Source: Silicimonas sp. (GTDB lineage Bacteria > Pseudomonadota > Alphaproteobacteria > Rhodobacterales > Rhodobacteraceae). Taken from it: DNA of 64,000 nucleotides. This document shows, piece by piece, positions 35,242 to 44,814 of the stretch. Where the stretch lies: assembly GCA_022824315.1 (NCBI GenBank), contig JAJEAC010000007.1, positions 1-64,000 on the forward strand. Direction: 5' to 3'. The translations under genes and the position numbers were made by a program. The notes beneath the pieces were generated by a model, which was given only the letters and a program-made list of their open reading frames with translations, ran no database searches and was not told the DNA's origin. Each line of letters starts with the position of its first letter. The stretch's first letter is position 1.

Positions 35242-36201
35242 TCAGAGCACGACCTTGCCGCCACGATTGATCTTGACGCGGCGGACGATTTCTTCGTCCC
35301 GCCTCGCCTTGAACTCATCGGGGTTCCGGATGTTCCAATCGTAAAAGCCTTCACCCGATTTCATCCCGATCCTGCCATCTTCATAAAGCTGACCAACCGG
35401 TGTTTCCGACGGCGCAGCCGCATTGCAAAGATCGGCCCAAACAGCCTTGGCGGCGGGCGAGTTCATCAGGTCGAGTCCCGCAAGGTCGGCATGTTCAAAC
35501 GAACCCATGGCAGGCAGCCGCGAGGCGTATCCGACCTTCAGAATCGTGTCGCAGGCCTCGGGCGTCACAACCCCCCTGCCGACCAGCGACGAAAACTCGC
35601 GCAGGACGGCATGCTGAATGCGCGCCCAGAGAAACCCCGGAATGTCCGGGCAGAGAACCGGAACCTTTCCGGTTTCATCAAGCAGGCGCGTCACAAATCC
35701 GGTCACCGCGTCGCGCGTTTGCGCACCGGGGACGACTTCCACAAGTTCGACCAGGTGCGCGGGTTGAGCGTAATGCGCGATGCTGAACTGTTCGGGACGG
35801 GACAGCGCCGACTGGATTTCGGTCGCGGAAAGAGCAGACGTGGTGGAGGATGTCACCGCATCGTCCGGCGCATGTTGCTCGGCGCGCTGAAGCAGGTCCT
35901 GCTTGATCGCGATGTCTTCGACCGCGGCCTCGATCACGAAGCCAGCGCCGTCCACCGCGCCGGCCATGTCGGAATCGGGCGAAATCCTCGCCAGTACCTC
36001 TTCACGATCGCCCACGTCTGCCAGCCCTTGGGCAACGAGAAAGTCGAATCCTGCACCGGCGCGTTCCATCGCCACCGGCAGCGTCTCTTCCCTGCGCCCC
36101 CAGATCCGCACCGCGGCCCCGCCAAGCGCCAGCGAAAGCGCGATATCCGATCCCATCGTTCCGGGGCCGAGGACGGCGCAGACCGGTAGTGTTTTCATCA
36201 T
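35242..36201 (-). CDS. 3-hydroxyacyl-CoA dehydrogenase family protein
   Basis: A 319-residue enzyme with the NAD loop VLGPGTMGSDIALSLALGG, VIEAAVEDIAIKQDLL, SSTTSALSATEIQ, catalytic His in SIAHYAQPAHLVELVEVVPG and C-terminal GRIGMKSGEGFYDWN. The motif IAHYAQPAH instead of the fatty-acid GTHFFNPPH suggests a small hydroxy-acid CoA or free hydroxy-acid substrate, as in L-carnitine or L-gulonate dehydrogenases. It is last in the minus-strand unit that starts with the CoA-transferase. Confidence 0.88.
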   Translation of the reverse strand: MMKTLPVCAVLGPGTMGSDIALSLALGGAAVRIWGRREETLPVAMERAGAGFDFLVAQGLADVGDREEVLARISPDSDMAGAVDGAGFVIEAAVEDIAIKQDLLQRAEQHAPDDAVTSSTTSALSATEIQSALSRPEQFSIAHYAQPAHLVELVEVVPGAQTRDAVTGFVTRLLDETGKVPVLCPDIPGFLWARIQHAVLREFSSLVGRGVVTPEACDTILKVGYASRLPAMGSFEHADLAGLDLMNSPAAKAVWADLCNAAAPSETPVGQLYEDGRIGMKSGEGFYDWNIRNPDEFKARRDEEIVRRVKINRGGKVVL

Positions 36202-36249
36202 GGCTGTGCTCAGAACGTCATAATGTTGCCGGGGAATGTGGGGTTGGAT

Positions 36250-37200
36250 TCAACCGGTATAATGCCAGCCGTCACCACGTTTTTCCACCAAGCCTTTGCT
36301 GGCCATGTCTTTCAGGCTTGCATCAATGGACACCAGTGCACGCCACTCATGCACCTTGTCCTGGTCGTCACAGCATTTGTCGCGAAGGATCGCGAAGCTG
36401 ATGCCTGGATTTTCCTTCAGATGATGTACCATCGACTCCTCGACTTTGTTAACGCGCATGCGGCAGTCCTTGACCAGCTCCTGCGTTTCGGCGGCAGACT
36501 TGGCGTCGTCATGGGCGAGCAGCACGGTCTGAACGTCGCGCTCTTTCAGAAAGCGCTCGATCTTGTCAAACGTGCCGCGCATGACATGCGGATCTTCGTA
36601 GAGATAGAGCACAGGGTTGAAGGTCGGCAGAAGTGGGTCGGCGATGACAAGCGTCCTGGTCGAGCGTTCGAAATACCCGACCTCTGCCATCGAATGGCCC
36701 ATCATCTCGACCACCTCCAGCTCAATTCCGCCGCCCAGGTCAATCACGTCGCCTTCTGCAATGAACGTGTCGATCGGGCCCTCGGTCGGTCCCATCCAGT
36801 CGAGGTATTCCGCGTTCAGATCAAAATGTTCACCCTCAGGGAAAGCATGCACTATTGTCTTGGCGTTCAACATGTTGTCGGCCACGCGATCCGCACGGTT
36901 CCTGTGACCCATGATGGTGGCGCCGGTCTCTGCCTTAAGCCAGCCATTATTGCCGACATGATCCATGTGCTCATGCGTCAGCAGCAGATAATCCAGATCC
37001 CGGCGTTCGATATCCAAATCGCTGAAAGCCTGCTTGAGAGCGCCCAGCCCGCCATAGAGGCCACTGTCGATAAGCGCGATCTTTTCGCTTCCCCGCACGA
37101 AGAAAACACGGGTTGCAGTTTTGCCTTCATGGTCGCCGGGCAGGCCCATGGAAACTACCGAGAAGGGTCCGAATTGATGGCTGATCACGGATTTTGTCAT
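36250..37200 (-). CDS. MBL-fold metallo-hydrolase
   Basis: A 316-residue metallo-beta-lactamase-fold hydrolase with the metal motif THEHMDHVG (His76, His78, Asp80, His81), LIDSGLYGG upstream, GHSMAEVGYF (next metal His), VIADPLL and LLAHDDAKS. The C-terminal 60 residues form a winged-helix-like tail. It could hydrolyse a lactone, thioester or glutathione-type thioester; in this operon of CoA enzymes a thioesterase role is plausible. It lies between the hydroxyacyl-CoA dehydrogenase and enoyl-CoA hydratase genes. Confidence 0.85.
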   Translation of the reverse strand: MTKSVISHQFGPFSVVSMGLPGDHEGKTATRVFFVRGSEKIALIDSGLYGGLGALKQAFSDLDIERRDLDYLLLTHEHMDHVGNNGWLKAETGATIMGHRNRADRVADNMLNAKTIVHAFPEGEHFDLNAEYLDWMGPTEGPIDTFIAEGDVIDLGGGIELEVVEMMGHSMAEVGYFERSTRTLVIADPLLPTFNPVLYLYEDPHVMRGTFDKIERFLKERDVQTVLLAHDDAKSAAETQELVKDCRMRVNKVEESMVHHLKENPGISFAILRDKCCDDQDKVHEWRALVSIDASLKDMASKGLVEKRGDGWHYTG

Positions 37201-37214
37201 GTCATTTTGATCCT

Positions 37215-38018
37215 CTATCGGCCCTTGTACTCAGGCGCACGCTTGTTCATGAAGGCATCAATGCCTTCCTTGCCGTCCGCGGTGGCGAAAAGCGCACCAA
37301 GAACGCGCTGTTCCAGTGTGAGGCCCGCGGACAATGCGGCATCAAGCCCATCATCGACCACGCGCTTGGCTTCTTTCAGCGCGATTGGCGCCATGGTGGA
37401 CAGGCTTTCGGCATAGTCCATCACGCGCGGCATCAACGCATCCGGAGCGCAGGCTTCCAGCGCGATCCCCAGCGCGACAGCTTCGTCGGCAGGGATCATG
37501 CGACCGCTCATAAGGATGTCCTTGGCCCGCATCGGTCCGACCAGTCGCGGCAGGCGCTGCGTACCGCCGCCGCCCGGGAGGAGGCCAAGCTTGATTTCGG
37601 GAAGCCCCATCTTTGCCTTCTCGTTCATGAAGATGAAATCGCAGCACAGCGCCAGTTCCATGCCGCCACCCAATGCATAGCCGTTCACGGCGCAGATCGT
37701 GACTTGCGGCAGGTTGGCGATGGCGTCGAATGTCTGCCGGGAACGGCGCTGGAAACGGTCGAATTCGGATTGCCCGCAGCCGTGATAGCCCGCGATATCG
37801 GCTCCGGCGACAAACCCACGCCCAGTCCCGGTAAGTATGGCAACCCGCGAATTGTCGGATCTGGTGCAGAGATCCGTCGCGTAGTTCCCAAGCGCCTCCA
37901 TGATCTCGAAGTTGAGCGCCCCGAGGGCCTCTTCGCGATCAATGCGTAGCACCTCGATGACGCCATGGCGGGTCAGAACCAGGTTGTCATGCAGCCTTTC
38001 CTCCGCGGGCGTCGCCAT
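37215..38018 (-). CDS. Enoyl-CoA hydratase/isomerase family protein
   Basis: A 267-residue crotonase with both oxyanion loops ([15 protein letters not shown] and [16 protein letters not shown]) and both acidic residues expected of hydratases: Glu121 and Glu141 ([19 protein letters not shown]). It hydrates or dehydrates a CoA ester. Its ATG shares one base with the CoA-transferase stop (TGATG), so it is translationally coupled to it. Confidence 0.92.
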   Translation of the reverse strand: MATPAEERLHDNLVLTRHGVIEVLRIDREEALGALNFEIMEALGNYATDLCTRSDNSRVAILTGTGRGFVAGADIAGYHGCGQSEFDRFQRRSRQTFDAIANLPQVTICAVNGYALGGGMELALCCDFIFMNEKAKMGLPEIKLGLLPGGGGTQRLPRLVGPMRAKDILMSGRMIPADEAVALGIALEACAPDALMPRVMDYAESLSTMAPIALKEAKRVVDDGLDAALSAGLTLEQRVLGALFATADGKEGIDAFMNKRAPEYKGR

Positions 38019-39187
38019 CAGACCGCACCCTTGTCGCGCAGTTCCGTCAGCCGGTCTGCCTCAAACAGTTCTGCCAGAACCTCGTCCGTGTGCTGGCCAG
38101 CGGTCGGCGGGGGGTAGCGAAGCGCGATCGGGGTTTCACTGAGCGTGACAGGATTGGCAATGGCCTTGATCTTGCCCGCCGTCGGATGATCCATTTCGAC
38201 CAGCCGCGACGAGCCGAGATCAACAAGCTCTTCCAAGGCCGCTTCGGAATCCCGGATCGGCGCAGCCCAGACATCGGCTTCTTCGAAAATCTTCATGATC
38301 TGCGCGGTTGACATCTTGCGCGTACCGTCATCAATCCGAAGCTTGACGGCGTCGCGTTCGTTCCAGGGATCCATGTCGGCCAGTCCGTCATCGCCCAGGA
38401 GCGGCGCGAGTTTCGACAAGGGGCACATGGCGATGGCGATCCAGCCGTCAGAGGTGGGATGTGCGCCGTAAGGGGCATCATTCCAGCAGGACGCGACGCC
38501 CGCCTTCGAGCGCTCCAGCGTGATGTTCTGGTTGAGAACCGCGAAATTCTCCTGCGCCATGACATTCAGCATCGCCGAGTAGAGATTGGTCTCGACCTTT
38601 TGGCCCACCCCGTGCCGGTCGCGCGCGAGCAACGCGCCGAGAATGCCGATGGCAAGCGACTGGGACGCCGCAAAATCTGCGATGGGCGTGCCGCAGGCTG
38701 TCGGGGGATCTTCGGCACGGCCGGTGTTGAACATGACGCCGGACATGGCTTGGACAAGCAGATCCTGACCGGGCATTCCCTTTTTCGCCAGGTTGCTTGT
38801 CGGGCCCCAGCCCGAGCCGCTGGCGTAGATGATCCGGGGATTTGCCTTCCTGAAATCTTCGTAGCCCAGACCAAGCCGATCCATGACGCCGGACCGGAAA
38901 TTTTCCGCAACCACGTCGAATTCACTGGACATATCCAGAAGCAGCGCAATGCCATCAGGGTTTTTCAGATCGACGGTGACGGAGCGCTTGTTGCGGTTGA
39001 ACGCATGGAAGGCCGCGCTGTCGCCACCGACGAACTGGCCGATCATCGGCATCCGGCGCATCCACTCTCCTTCACCAGGGCGCTCGATCTTGACCACATC
39101 GGCGCCCAAATCGGCCAATGTCTGAGTGCAAAGTGGGCCGAGCATCATTTGCGTGAAGTCAAGGATGCGCACACCTTCGAGCGCCAT
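38018..39187 (-). CDS. CaiB/BaiF family CoA-transferase (class III)
   Basis: A 389-residue class III CoA-transferase with ALEGVRILDFTQMMLGPLCTQTL, ADVVKIERPGEGEW, FHAFNRNKRSVTVDLKNPDG, VVAENFRSGVMDRLGLGYE and GMPGQDLLVQAMSGVM with the catalytic Asp. It would activate a carboxylic acid as its CoA thioester for the hydratase and dehydrogenase downstream. ATG 39187 is preferred over TTG 39202 because GAGG precedes it by five bases. Operator copy 3 lies about 50 bp upstream, so it leads a LacI-controlled operon. Confidence 0.92.
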   Translation of the reverse strand: MALEGVRILDFTQMMLGPLCTQTLADLGADVVKIERPGEGEWMRRMPMIGQFVGGDSAAFHAFNRNKRSVTVDLKNPDGIALLLDMSSEFDVVAENFRSGVMDRLGLGYEDFRKANPRIIYASGSGWGPTSNLAKKGMPGQDLLVQAMSGVMFNTGRAEDPPTACGTPIADFAASQSLAIGILGALLARDRHGVGQKVETNLYSAMLNVMAQENFAVLNQNITLERSKAGVASCWNDAPYGAHPTSDGWIAIAMCPLSKLAPLLGDDGLADMDPWNERDAVKLRIDDGTRKMSTAQIMKIFEEADVWAAPIRDSEAALEELVDLGSSRLVEMDHPTAGKIKAIANPVTLSETPIALRYPPPTAGQHTDEVLAELFEADRLTELRDKGAV

Positions 39188-39238
39188 CTTTGCCTCGGAC
39201 AAACTGGGTCTCCCTCCATCGAATCGTTGGTTCTTTGA

Positions 39239-39256
39239 TGGTAATACGATTTACCA
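39239..39256. promoter_or_regulatory. LacI-type operator copy 3
   Basis: TGGTAATACGATTTACCA keeps both outer half-sites of the copies at 27545 and 29498 and the central CG. It lies about 50 bp upstream of the CoA-transferase start, where bound regulator would overlap the promoter. Confidence 0.75.
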
Positions 39257-39502
39257 AATCCTTGCCATATGCAATACAAGCAGACGGGTATTCCGGGAAC
39301 CGCTGGTTCGGGACTAACCGATGAAGAACGCCGGCGGGCGCGCACCTCGCAAATGACGCAAGGAGTCCTGAGATGGTTCCCTGGCTGGAGGCAGCGGAAC
39401 TGAGCTTCGCATATCGGGGCGCGGCACGGATAATGGGAATTCTATCCAGAAACTTGGCTCCGCGACTTACCCGTTCGCCTTGGCCCCACATCGGAATTCC
39501 GC
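39257..39502. other. Short non-coding stretch before the toxin remnant
   Basis: About 245 bp between operator copy 3 and the PIN-domain remnant. It probably contains the promoter of the minus-strand CoA operon at its left end. No gene, hairpin or repeat was found. Confidence 0.4.
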
Positions 39503-40096
39503 TCAATCAGAATCTCCCGCGCCCGACAGAAACGCCTTGAACTCGTTCGTGAGAGTAGCGGCCTGAAGGAGCCGCTGCGCCTCGGACTTGCGTATGAGCG
39601 TCGGGACGTCGAGCGCGAAATTCTTGATCCTCTCGCGCATGCGCCTCGAGGCCAGGATTGCCTCCGAGGGATCAGGATCGATCGTGTCCGCAATGAAATC
39701 GTCCGCCGAGATCGCGTCGATCGCATGTAGAGCCAGCGCCTCATCCGGAAAGTCCGCGAGGTTGTCGGTCACGATCACCGACGCGGATGTCGAGATCGCG
39801 CAGCCAAGACATGGCTGTCATCCGGGTCGGGCAGGTCGAGCTTGCCTTCGAAGACCTCATGGCCAGTGACCAAAGACTTCGGGAACGCCACTTCGATTGC
39901 CGCGCGCTGTTTCGATCCGTCCGTGCCCCTTTCGCAATCTTGGAGATTGCCTTCTGGGTTTCATCAAGAATGCGCGCGCACCAGCGCGGCCGGAAAAACC
40001 GGCTTCGGCCAGGCCGAGCAGCATGTTCCGGCGCAGTGCGCCGCCCATGACGCATGCGTCGATCAACGCTGTGAACCGGTCAGCGTAGCCGTTCAT
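39503..40096 (-). pseudogene. PIN-domain toxin, frameshifted
   Basis: A type II toxin gene broken into frames. It starts MNGYADRFTALIDACVMGGAL (40096, catalytic-type Asp), switches to FRPRWCARILDETQKAISK, then to RAAIEVAFPKSLVTGHEVFEGKL and LPDPDDSHVLAA, and ends in VIVTDNLADFPDEALALH with a C-terminal tail to 39503. At least three frame changes are needed to join the pieces, which together cover a whole PIN protein of about 190 residues. Its ATG overlaps the antitoxin stop (ATGA). As written it cannot make an active RNase toxin. Confidence 0.75.
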
Positions 40097-40605
40097 GCGA
40101 GCCCGTCTTCTGCATCCGTCCGTGCGAGATCACCCGGGGCATCCGAGCGCGCGGCATCGCGCTTCTCATTGTAGGCAAAGAGATCGTCTGCACGCACGCG
40201 TCGGTGTCGACCGGTTTTCGTGAACGGTATGTCGCCGGCTTCCAGGAGTTTCACGAGGAAATGACGAGACACGCTTGGCAGATCGGCGGCTTGTTGCGTG
40301 GTGAGCACGTAGCCGACGGGGATCATGCGGAACCCGCGCCCGCTCGACACAAGCCGCAGCAATTCAAGCAACGATGCCGCAAGAGCCGGTGTCAGCGTCA
40401 CGTTTTGAACGTCACCGTCCTCCAAGGCGAGCGACAGCATCGTCGGCACGCCTTCATTGATCTGAGAGGCGACGATGGTTCTGAGGTTTTCGGCATTCTT
40501 GATCTCGACCTCATCAGGCAGTCAGTCGGAGACCGCCTCCCTCTTGAGGGCGGTCATGCTGTGCTCCGGTTTTCCTTTCTCGGTGACATGCAAGGTGGTC
40601 GCCAT
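40093..40605 (-). pseudogene. Excisionase-type HTH antitoxin with internal stop
   Basis: The frame from ATG 40605 reads ATTLHVTEKGKPEHSMTALK and is stopped by TGA at 40522-40524, where family members have a residue (perhaps Trp) before LPDEVEIKNAENLRTIVAS. The rest is open to 40093: VTLTPALAASLLELLRLV, then the DNA-binding part LTTQQAADLPSVSRHFLVKL and IPFTKTGRHRRVRADDL. A shortened protein could start at 40449 or nearby and keep the DNA-binding domain. It is the partner of the PIN toxin, with which it overlaps by four bases. Confidence 0.65.
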
Positions 40606-41079
40606 TCGATTCAATCGCAATATTCGAAATTCCTTTCTGTTACGTCAGGGGCTTGCAACGAAAACGCCAGCCCCCATTGCCAACGGGGATCGTGACCGAC
40701 GGCCGAGGCCGCGCCAACGCTCGACAGGCCACCACCCGAGGGCGGCCGCTCAGCGGGCCTTGGCTTCGCGGTTGCGGAACTCGACATGCAGTCTCGGGCG
40801 CCGGGTGAAGCCGCCCTTTTGGGCGCAGACCGTCGGCAGAGGCCCACGTTGCCGACATGAATTCGCTCGAGAACAGTCGGGTGCTTGCCATATGCGACGT
40901 TCCCGCCTATAGACCTGCCGTCGAAACGGCGATCACAGCCGTGGGCAAAGGACTTGGGCAGGGTCGGTCGAACACCGGCCCTTCTTGTTTGACGCCTGCG
41001 CTTGTTCGTCACGCATCAACTCAAGACCGGCGGAACCAACCGCCCGGCCGGAAAGCACGAAAAAGGACACAAAGGCCAC
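40606..41079 (+). other. rpsA upstream region
   Basis: About 470 bp with no credible gene. It contains a small hairpin (CGCCC-TTTT-GGGCG near 40815) and the promoter described at 40885. The right border of the 20-kb insertion probably lies in its left half, because the promoter and the last 200 bp look like native rpsA leader. Confidence 0.45.
40885..40913 (+). promoter_or_regulatory. rpsA: Sigma-70-type promoter for rpsA
   Basis: TTGCCA (40885-40890), 17-bp spacer, TATAGA (40908-40913). This is the best promoter-like pair in the region and would give a leader of about 160 nt before the rpsA ATG. A separate promoter is needed because rpsA is cut off from cmk. Confidence 0.55.
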
Positions 41080-42759
41080 ATGGCTCAATACGCAACCATG
41101 GAGGAATTCGAGGCCCTCCTTGAAGAAAGCCTCGACATCGACACGCCCGACGAGGGGTCTGTCGTGAAGGGCAAGGTCATTGCCGTCGAAGCCGGACAGG
41201 CAATCATCGATGTCGGCTACAAGATGGAAGGCCGGGTCGAACTCAAGGAATTCGCAGCACCAGGCGAGGCGCCGGAGATCGGCATCGGCGATGAAGTCGA
41301 GGTCTTCCTTGACCGCGTGGAGAACGCGCGCGGCGAGGCCGTGATCTCGCGTGACAAGGCACGCCGCGAGGCCGCCTGGGACAAGCTCGAAACCGCCTAT
41401 TCTGACAAGGGCGAAGTCGAAGGCGCGATATTCGGCCGGGTCAAGGGCGGGTTCACCGTTGACCTTGACGGCGCGGTCGCGTTCCTGCCGGGCAGCCAGG
41501 TCGATGTGCGTCCGGTACGCGATCCCTCCGAAATCATGGGAATGAAGCAGCCGTTCAAGATCCTGAAAATGGACCGGCGTCGCGGCAACATCGTTGTCTC
41601 GCGCCGTGCAATCCTGGAAAAGGAGCGCGAGGGTCAGCGCAGGGCGGTCATCGAGAGAATCAAGGAAGGCGACGCGGTCGATGGCGTGGTCAAGAACATC
41701 ACCGAATACGGTGCGTTCATTGATCTCGGCGGCGTTGACGGTCTGCTTCATGTCACCGACATGGCGTGGCGTCGGGTCAGCCATCCGTCTGATATCGTCA
41801 AGATAAACGACACCGTGAAGGTGCAGATCGTCAAGATCAACCAGGAAACGCAACGGATCTCGCTCGGAATGAAGCAGCTTCAGGAAGATCCGTGGGATGC
41901 AGTGGAGCGCAACTATCCGCTCGAGTCGACTCATCATGGCCGCGTGACCAACATCACGGACTACGGCGCGTTTGTCGAGCTGGAGCCCGGAGTCGAGGGG
42001 CTGGTCCACGTCTCGGAAATGAGCTGGACAAAGAAGAACGTCCATCCGGGCAAGATCGTTTCGACCTCGCAGGAAGTCGATGTCATGGTGCTCGAGATCG
42101 ACAGCGCCAAGCGGCGCGTATCCCTTGGCCTCAAGCAGACCCAGCGCAATCCCTGGGTGGTGTTCGCCGAAACCCATCCGGTCGGCTCGCGTGTCGAGGG
42201 TGAGGTCAAGAACATCACGGAATTCGGTCTCTTTGTCGGGCTCGACAACGACATCGACGGGATGGTGCACCTCTCCGACATTTCCTGGAACCGGCGCGGC
42301 GAAGAGGCCATCCAGGAGTACCGCAAGGGCGATGAGGTCAAGGCGGCCGTTACGGAAGTGGATGTCGAGAAGGAACGCATCTCGCTTTCGATCAAGGCAC
42401 TCGACGACACCTTCTCGCAAGCCGTCGGCGGCGTGAAGCGCGGCTCGGTCGTCACCGTTGTGGTGACAGCGATCGAAGAGGGCGGAATCGAGGTGGAGTA
42501 CGGGGGGGCGAAGTCCTTCATTCGTCGTTCGGACCTCTCGCGCGACCGCTCCGAGCAGCGCCCGGACCGGTTTTCGGTCGGCGACAAGCTAGATGTGCGC
42601 GTCACCAATATCGATGCCAGGTCGCGAAAGCTCTCGCTTTCGATCAAGGCCCGGGAGATCGCCGAGGAGAAGAAGGCCGTCGAACAGTACGGATCGTCCG
42701 ATTCCGGTGCCTCGCTCGGCGACATCCTCGGCGCGGCCCTGAAGAAGGACAGCGACTGA
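41080..42759 (+). CDS. rpsA: 30S ribosomal protein S1
   Basis: A 559-residue S1 with six S1 repeats, for example GSVVKGKVIAVEAGQAIIDV, GAIFGRVKGGFTVDLDG, VDGVVKNITEYGAFIDLGG and HGRVTNITDYGAFVELEPG. It binds mRNA for translation initiation. The ATG at 41080 (MAQYATMEEFEALLEES) matches the alphaproteobacterial N-terminus; AAAGG lies just upstream. The usual neighbours cmk (upstream) and ihfB (downstream) are both absent: cmk is 20.8 kb away and lepA follows. Confidence 0.97.
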   Translation: MAQYATMEEFEALLEESLDIDTPDEGSVVKGKVIAVEAGQAIIDVGYKMEGRVELKEFAAPGEAPEIGIGDEVEVFLDRVENARGEAVISRDKARREAAWDKLETAYSDKGEVEGAIFGRVKGGFTVDLDGAVAFLPGSQVDVRPVRDPSEIMGMKQPFKILKMDRRRGNIVVSRRAILEKEREGQRRAVIERIKEGDAVDGVVKNITEYGAFIDLGGVDGLLHVTDMAWRRVSHPSDIVKINDTVKVQIVKINQETQRISLGMKQLQEDPWDAVERNYPLESTHHGRVTNITDYGAFVELEPGVEGLVHVSEMSWTKKNVHPGKIVSTSQEVDVMVLEIDSAKRRVSLGLKQTQRNPWVVFAETHPVGSRVEGEVKNITEFGLFVGLDNDIDGMVHLSDISWNRRGEEAIQEYRKGDEVKAAVTEVDVEKERISLSIKALDDTFSQAVGGVKRGSVVTVVVTAIEEGGIEVEYGGAKSFIRRSDLSRDRSEQRPDRFSVGDKLDVRVTNIDARSRKLSLSIKAREIAEEKKAVEQYGSSDSGASLGDILGAALKKDSD

Positions 42760-42766
42760 TTGCAGC

Positions 42767-42790
42767 GCGGCGCGGTTCGTGTCGCGCCGC
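42767..42790 (+). terminator. GC-rich hairpin after rpsA
   Basis: GCGGCGCG (42767-42774) and CGCGCCGC (42783-42790) form an 8-bp perfect stem with an 8-nt loop, starting eight bases after the rpsA stop. No T run follows, so it may be a Rho-assisted terminator or an mRNA-stabilising 3' stem. Confidence 0.4.
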
Positions 42791-43014
42791 GAACAGGCCC
42801 GCCCCGAGCCGGCATTGCCGTTTCCGGGGCGTGCGTCTGCGCCGGATTCCATGTCGCACGGTGCCGTTCGCACGAGACATGGTTCGTGCCGGCTACAGGT
42901 GCCGGCAGGTGCGCCGCGTGGCGGCGCATCGTTCACGATGTGCAGGGGTTGCGGGACGCGCCACGGCCGGTTGCGTATCTTGCCAATGGAAGCGGCCTGC
43001 CGCATATCCCCACA

Positions 43015-44814
43015 ATGACCGACCTCGCGCATATCCGCAATTTTTCGATCGTCGCCCATATCGATCACGGGAAATCGACGCTTGCCGACCGGCTCATCCA
43101 GATGACGGGCACGATGGCGGAGCGGGACATGAAAGAGCAGGTGCTCGATGCCATGGACATCGAGCGCGAGCGCGGCATCACCATCAAGGCCAACACGGTC
43201 CGCATCGAGTACCCGGCCACGGACGGCCAGACCTACATCCTGAACCTGATAGACACGCCGGGGCACGTGGACTTCGGGTATGAAGTCAGCCGTTCCATGC
43301 AGGCGGTCGAGGGATCGCTTCTTGTTGTCGACGCCTCGCAGGGGGTCGAGGCGCAGACATTGGCCAATGCGTACCAGGCCATAGATGCCGATCACGACAT
43401 CGTGCCCGTGCTGAACAAGATCGACCTGCCCGCCTCGGACATTGACCGCGTCAGCACGCAGATCGAGGAGGTGATAGGAATCGACGCCACCGACGCGATC
43501 CGGATATCCGCGAAGACCGGCGACGGCGTACCCGAACTGCTCGAAGCCATCGTTCATCGCCTTCCCGCACCTCGCGGCGACGCGGATGCCCCCCTCAAGG
43601 CCATGCTGGTGGATTCGCGCTACGATTCCTACCTTGGCGTGGTCGTCATGATTCGAGTCATCGACGGGACGATCCGCAAGGGCGACCAGATCGTCATGAT
43701 GCAGACCGGCGCCAGGTACCGCATCGACCGACTAGCCGTTCTCAAGCCTGAAATGGCGGACGCCGCGAAACTCGGTCCCGGCGAGATCGGCGTTCTCACG
43801 GCGTCCATCAAGCAGGTGCGGGACACCCGCGTCGGCGACACGATCACGCATGAACGCGGTCCCGCGTCGGAACCGCTCCCCGGTTTCAAGCCGTCGCAGC
43901 CCGTCGTCTTCTGCGGTCTCTTCCCGGTCGACAACGGGGAGTTCGAGGACCTCCGCGATGCCATCGAGAAGCTCGCCCTCAACGACGCGAGCTTCACCTT
44001 CGAGATGGAAACCTCCGCTGCCCTGGGATTCGGCTTCCGCTGCGGCTTTCTCGGCCTCCTGCACCTCGAGGTCGTCCGTGACCGCATCGAGCGCGAGTAC
44101 GACATCGAGCTCATCACGACCGCGCCGTCGGTGATCTACCATGTCCACATGCGCGATGGATCCATGCTGGAGCTTCACAATCCGGCGGACATGCCCGACC
44201 CGTCGATCATCGACCACATCGAGGAGCCGCGCATCAGGGCCACGATCCTCGTGCCGGACGACTATCTTGGCGATGTCCTGAAGCTCTGTCACGACCGCCG
44301 TGGCGTTCAGGAAGACCTCAGCTACGCGGGTTCCCGTGCCGTGGTGATCTATGACCTGCCGCTGAACGAAGTCGTCTTCGATTTCCATGACAGGCTGAAA
44401 TCGGTGACGAAAGGGTATGCGAGCTTCGACTACCAGCTTGCCGGCTATCAAGCCGACAACCTCGTCAAGATGCAGGTCCTCGTCAACGAGGAACCCGTCG
44501 ACGCACTCTCGATGATGGTTCATCGCGACCGGGCCGAGACCCGTGGTCGCGCAATGTGCGAAAAGCTGAAGGAACTCATCCCCCGCCACATGTTCAAGAT
44601 TCCGATCCAGGCTGCGATCGGCGGGAGAATCATTGCCCGCGAGACCCTGTCGGCGCTGCGGAAGGACGTGACCGCCAAGTGCTACGGCGGCGATGCAACG
44701 CGCAAGCGCAAGCTGCTCGAAAAGCAGAAGGCCGGAAAGAAGAAGATGCGCCAGTTCGGGAAGGTGGACATTCCGCAGGAGGCGTTCATCGATGCATTGA
44801 AGATGGACGGATGA
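43015..44814 (+). CDS. lepA: Elongation factor 4 (LepA)
   Basis: A 599-residue translational GTPase: P-loop [49 protein letters not shown], and the LepA-specific C-terminus [19 protein letters not shown] with [21 protein letters not shown]. It back-translocates or remodels stalled ribosomes. The start at 43015 ([21 protein letters not shown]) is the family start; the frame is open upstream but is not coding. Confidence 0.96.
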   Translation: MTDLAHIRNFSIVAHIDHGKSTLADRLIQMTGTMAERDMKEQVLDAMDIERERGITIKANTVRIEYPATDGQTYILNLIDTPGHVDFGYEVSRSMQAVEGSLLVVDASQGVEAQTLANAYQAIDADHDIVPVLNKIDLPASDIDRVSTQIEEVIGIDATDAIRISAKTGDGVPELLEAIVHRLPAPRGDADAPLKAMLVDSRYDSYLGVVVMIRVIDGTIRKGDQIVMMQTGARYRIDRLAVLKPEMADAAKLGPGEIGVLTASIKQVRDTRVGDTITHERGPASEPLPGFKPSQPVVFCGLFPVDNGEFEDLRDAIEKLALNDASFTFEMETSAALGFGFRCGFLGLLHLEVVRDRIEREYDIELITTAPSVIYHVHMRDGSMLELHNPADMPDPSIIDHIEEPRIRATILVPDDYLGDVLKLCHDRRGVQEDLSYAGSRAVVIYDLPLNEVVFDFHDRLKSVTKGYASFDYQLAGYQADNLVKMQVLVNEEPVDALSMMVHRDRAETRGRAMCEKLKELIPRHMFKIPIQAAIGGRIIARETLSALRKDVTAKCYGGDATRKRKLLEKQKAGKKKMRQFGKVDIPQEAFIDALKMDG

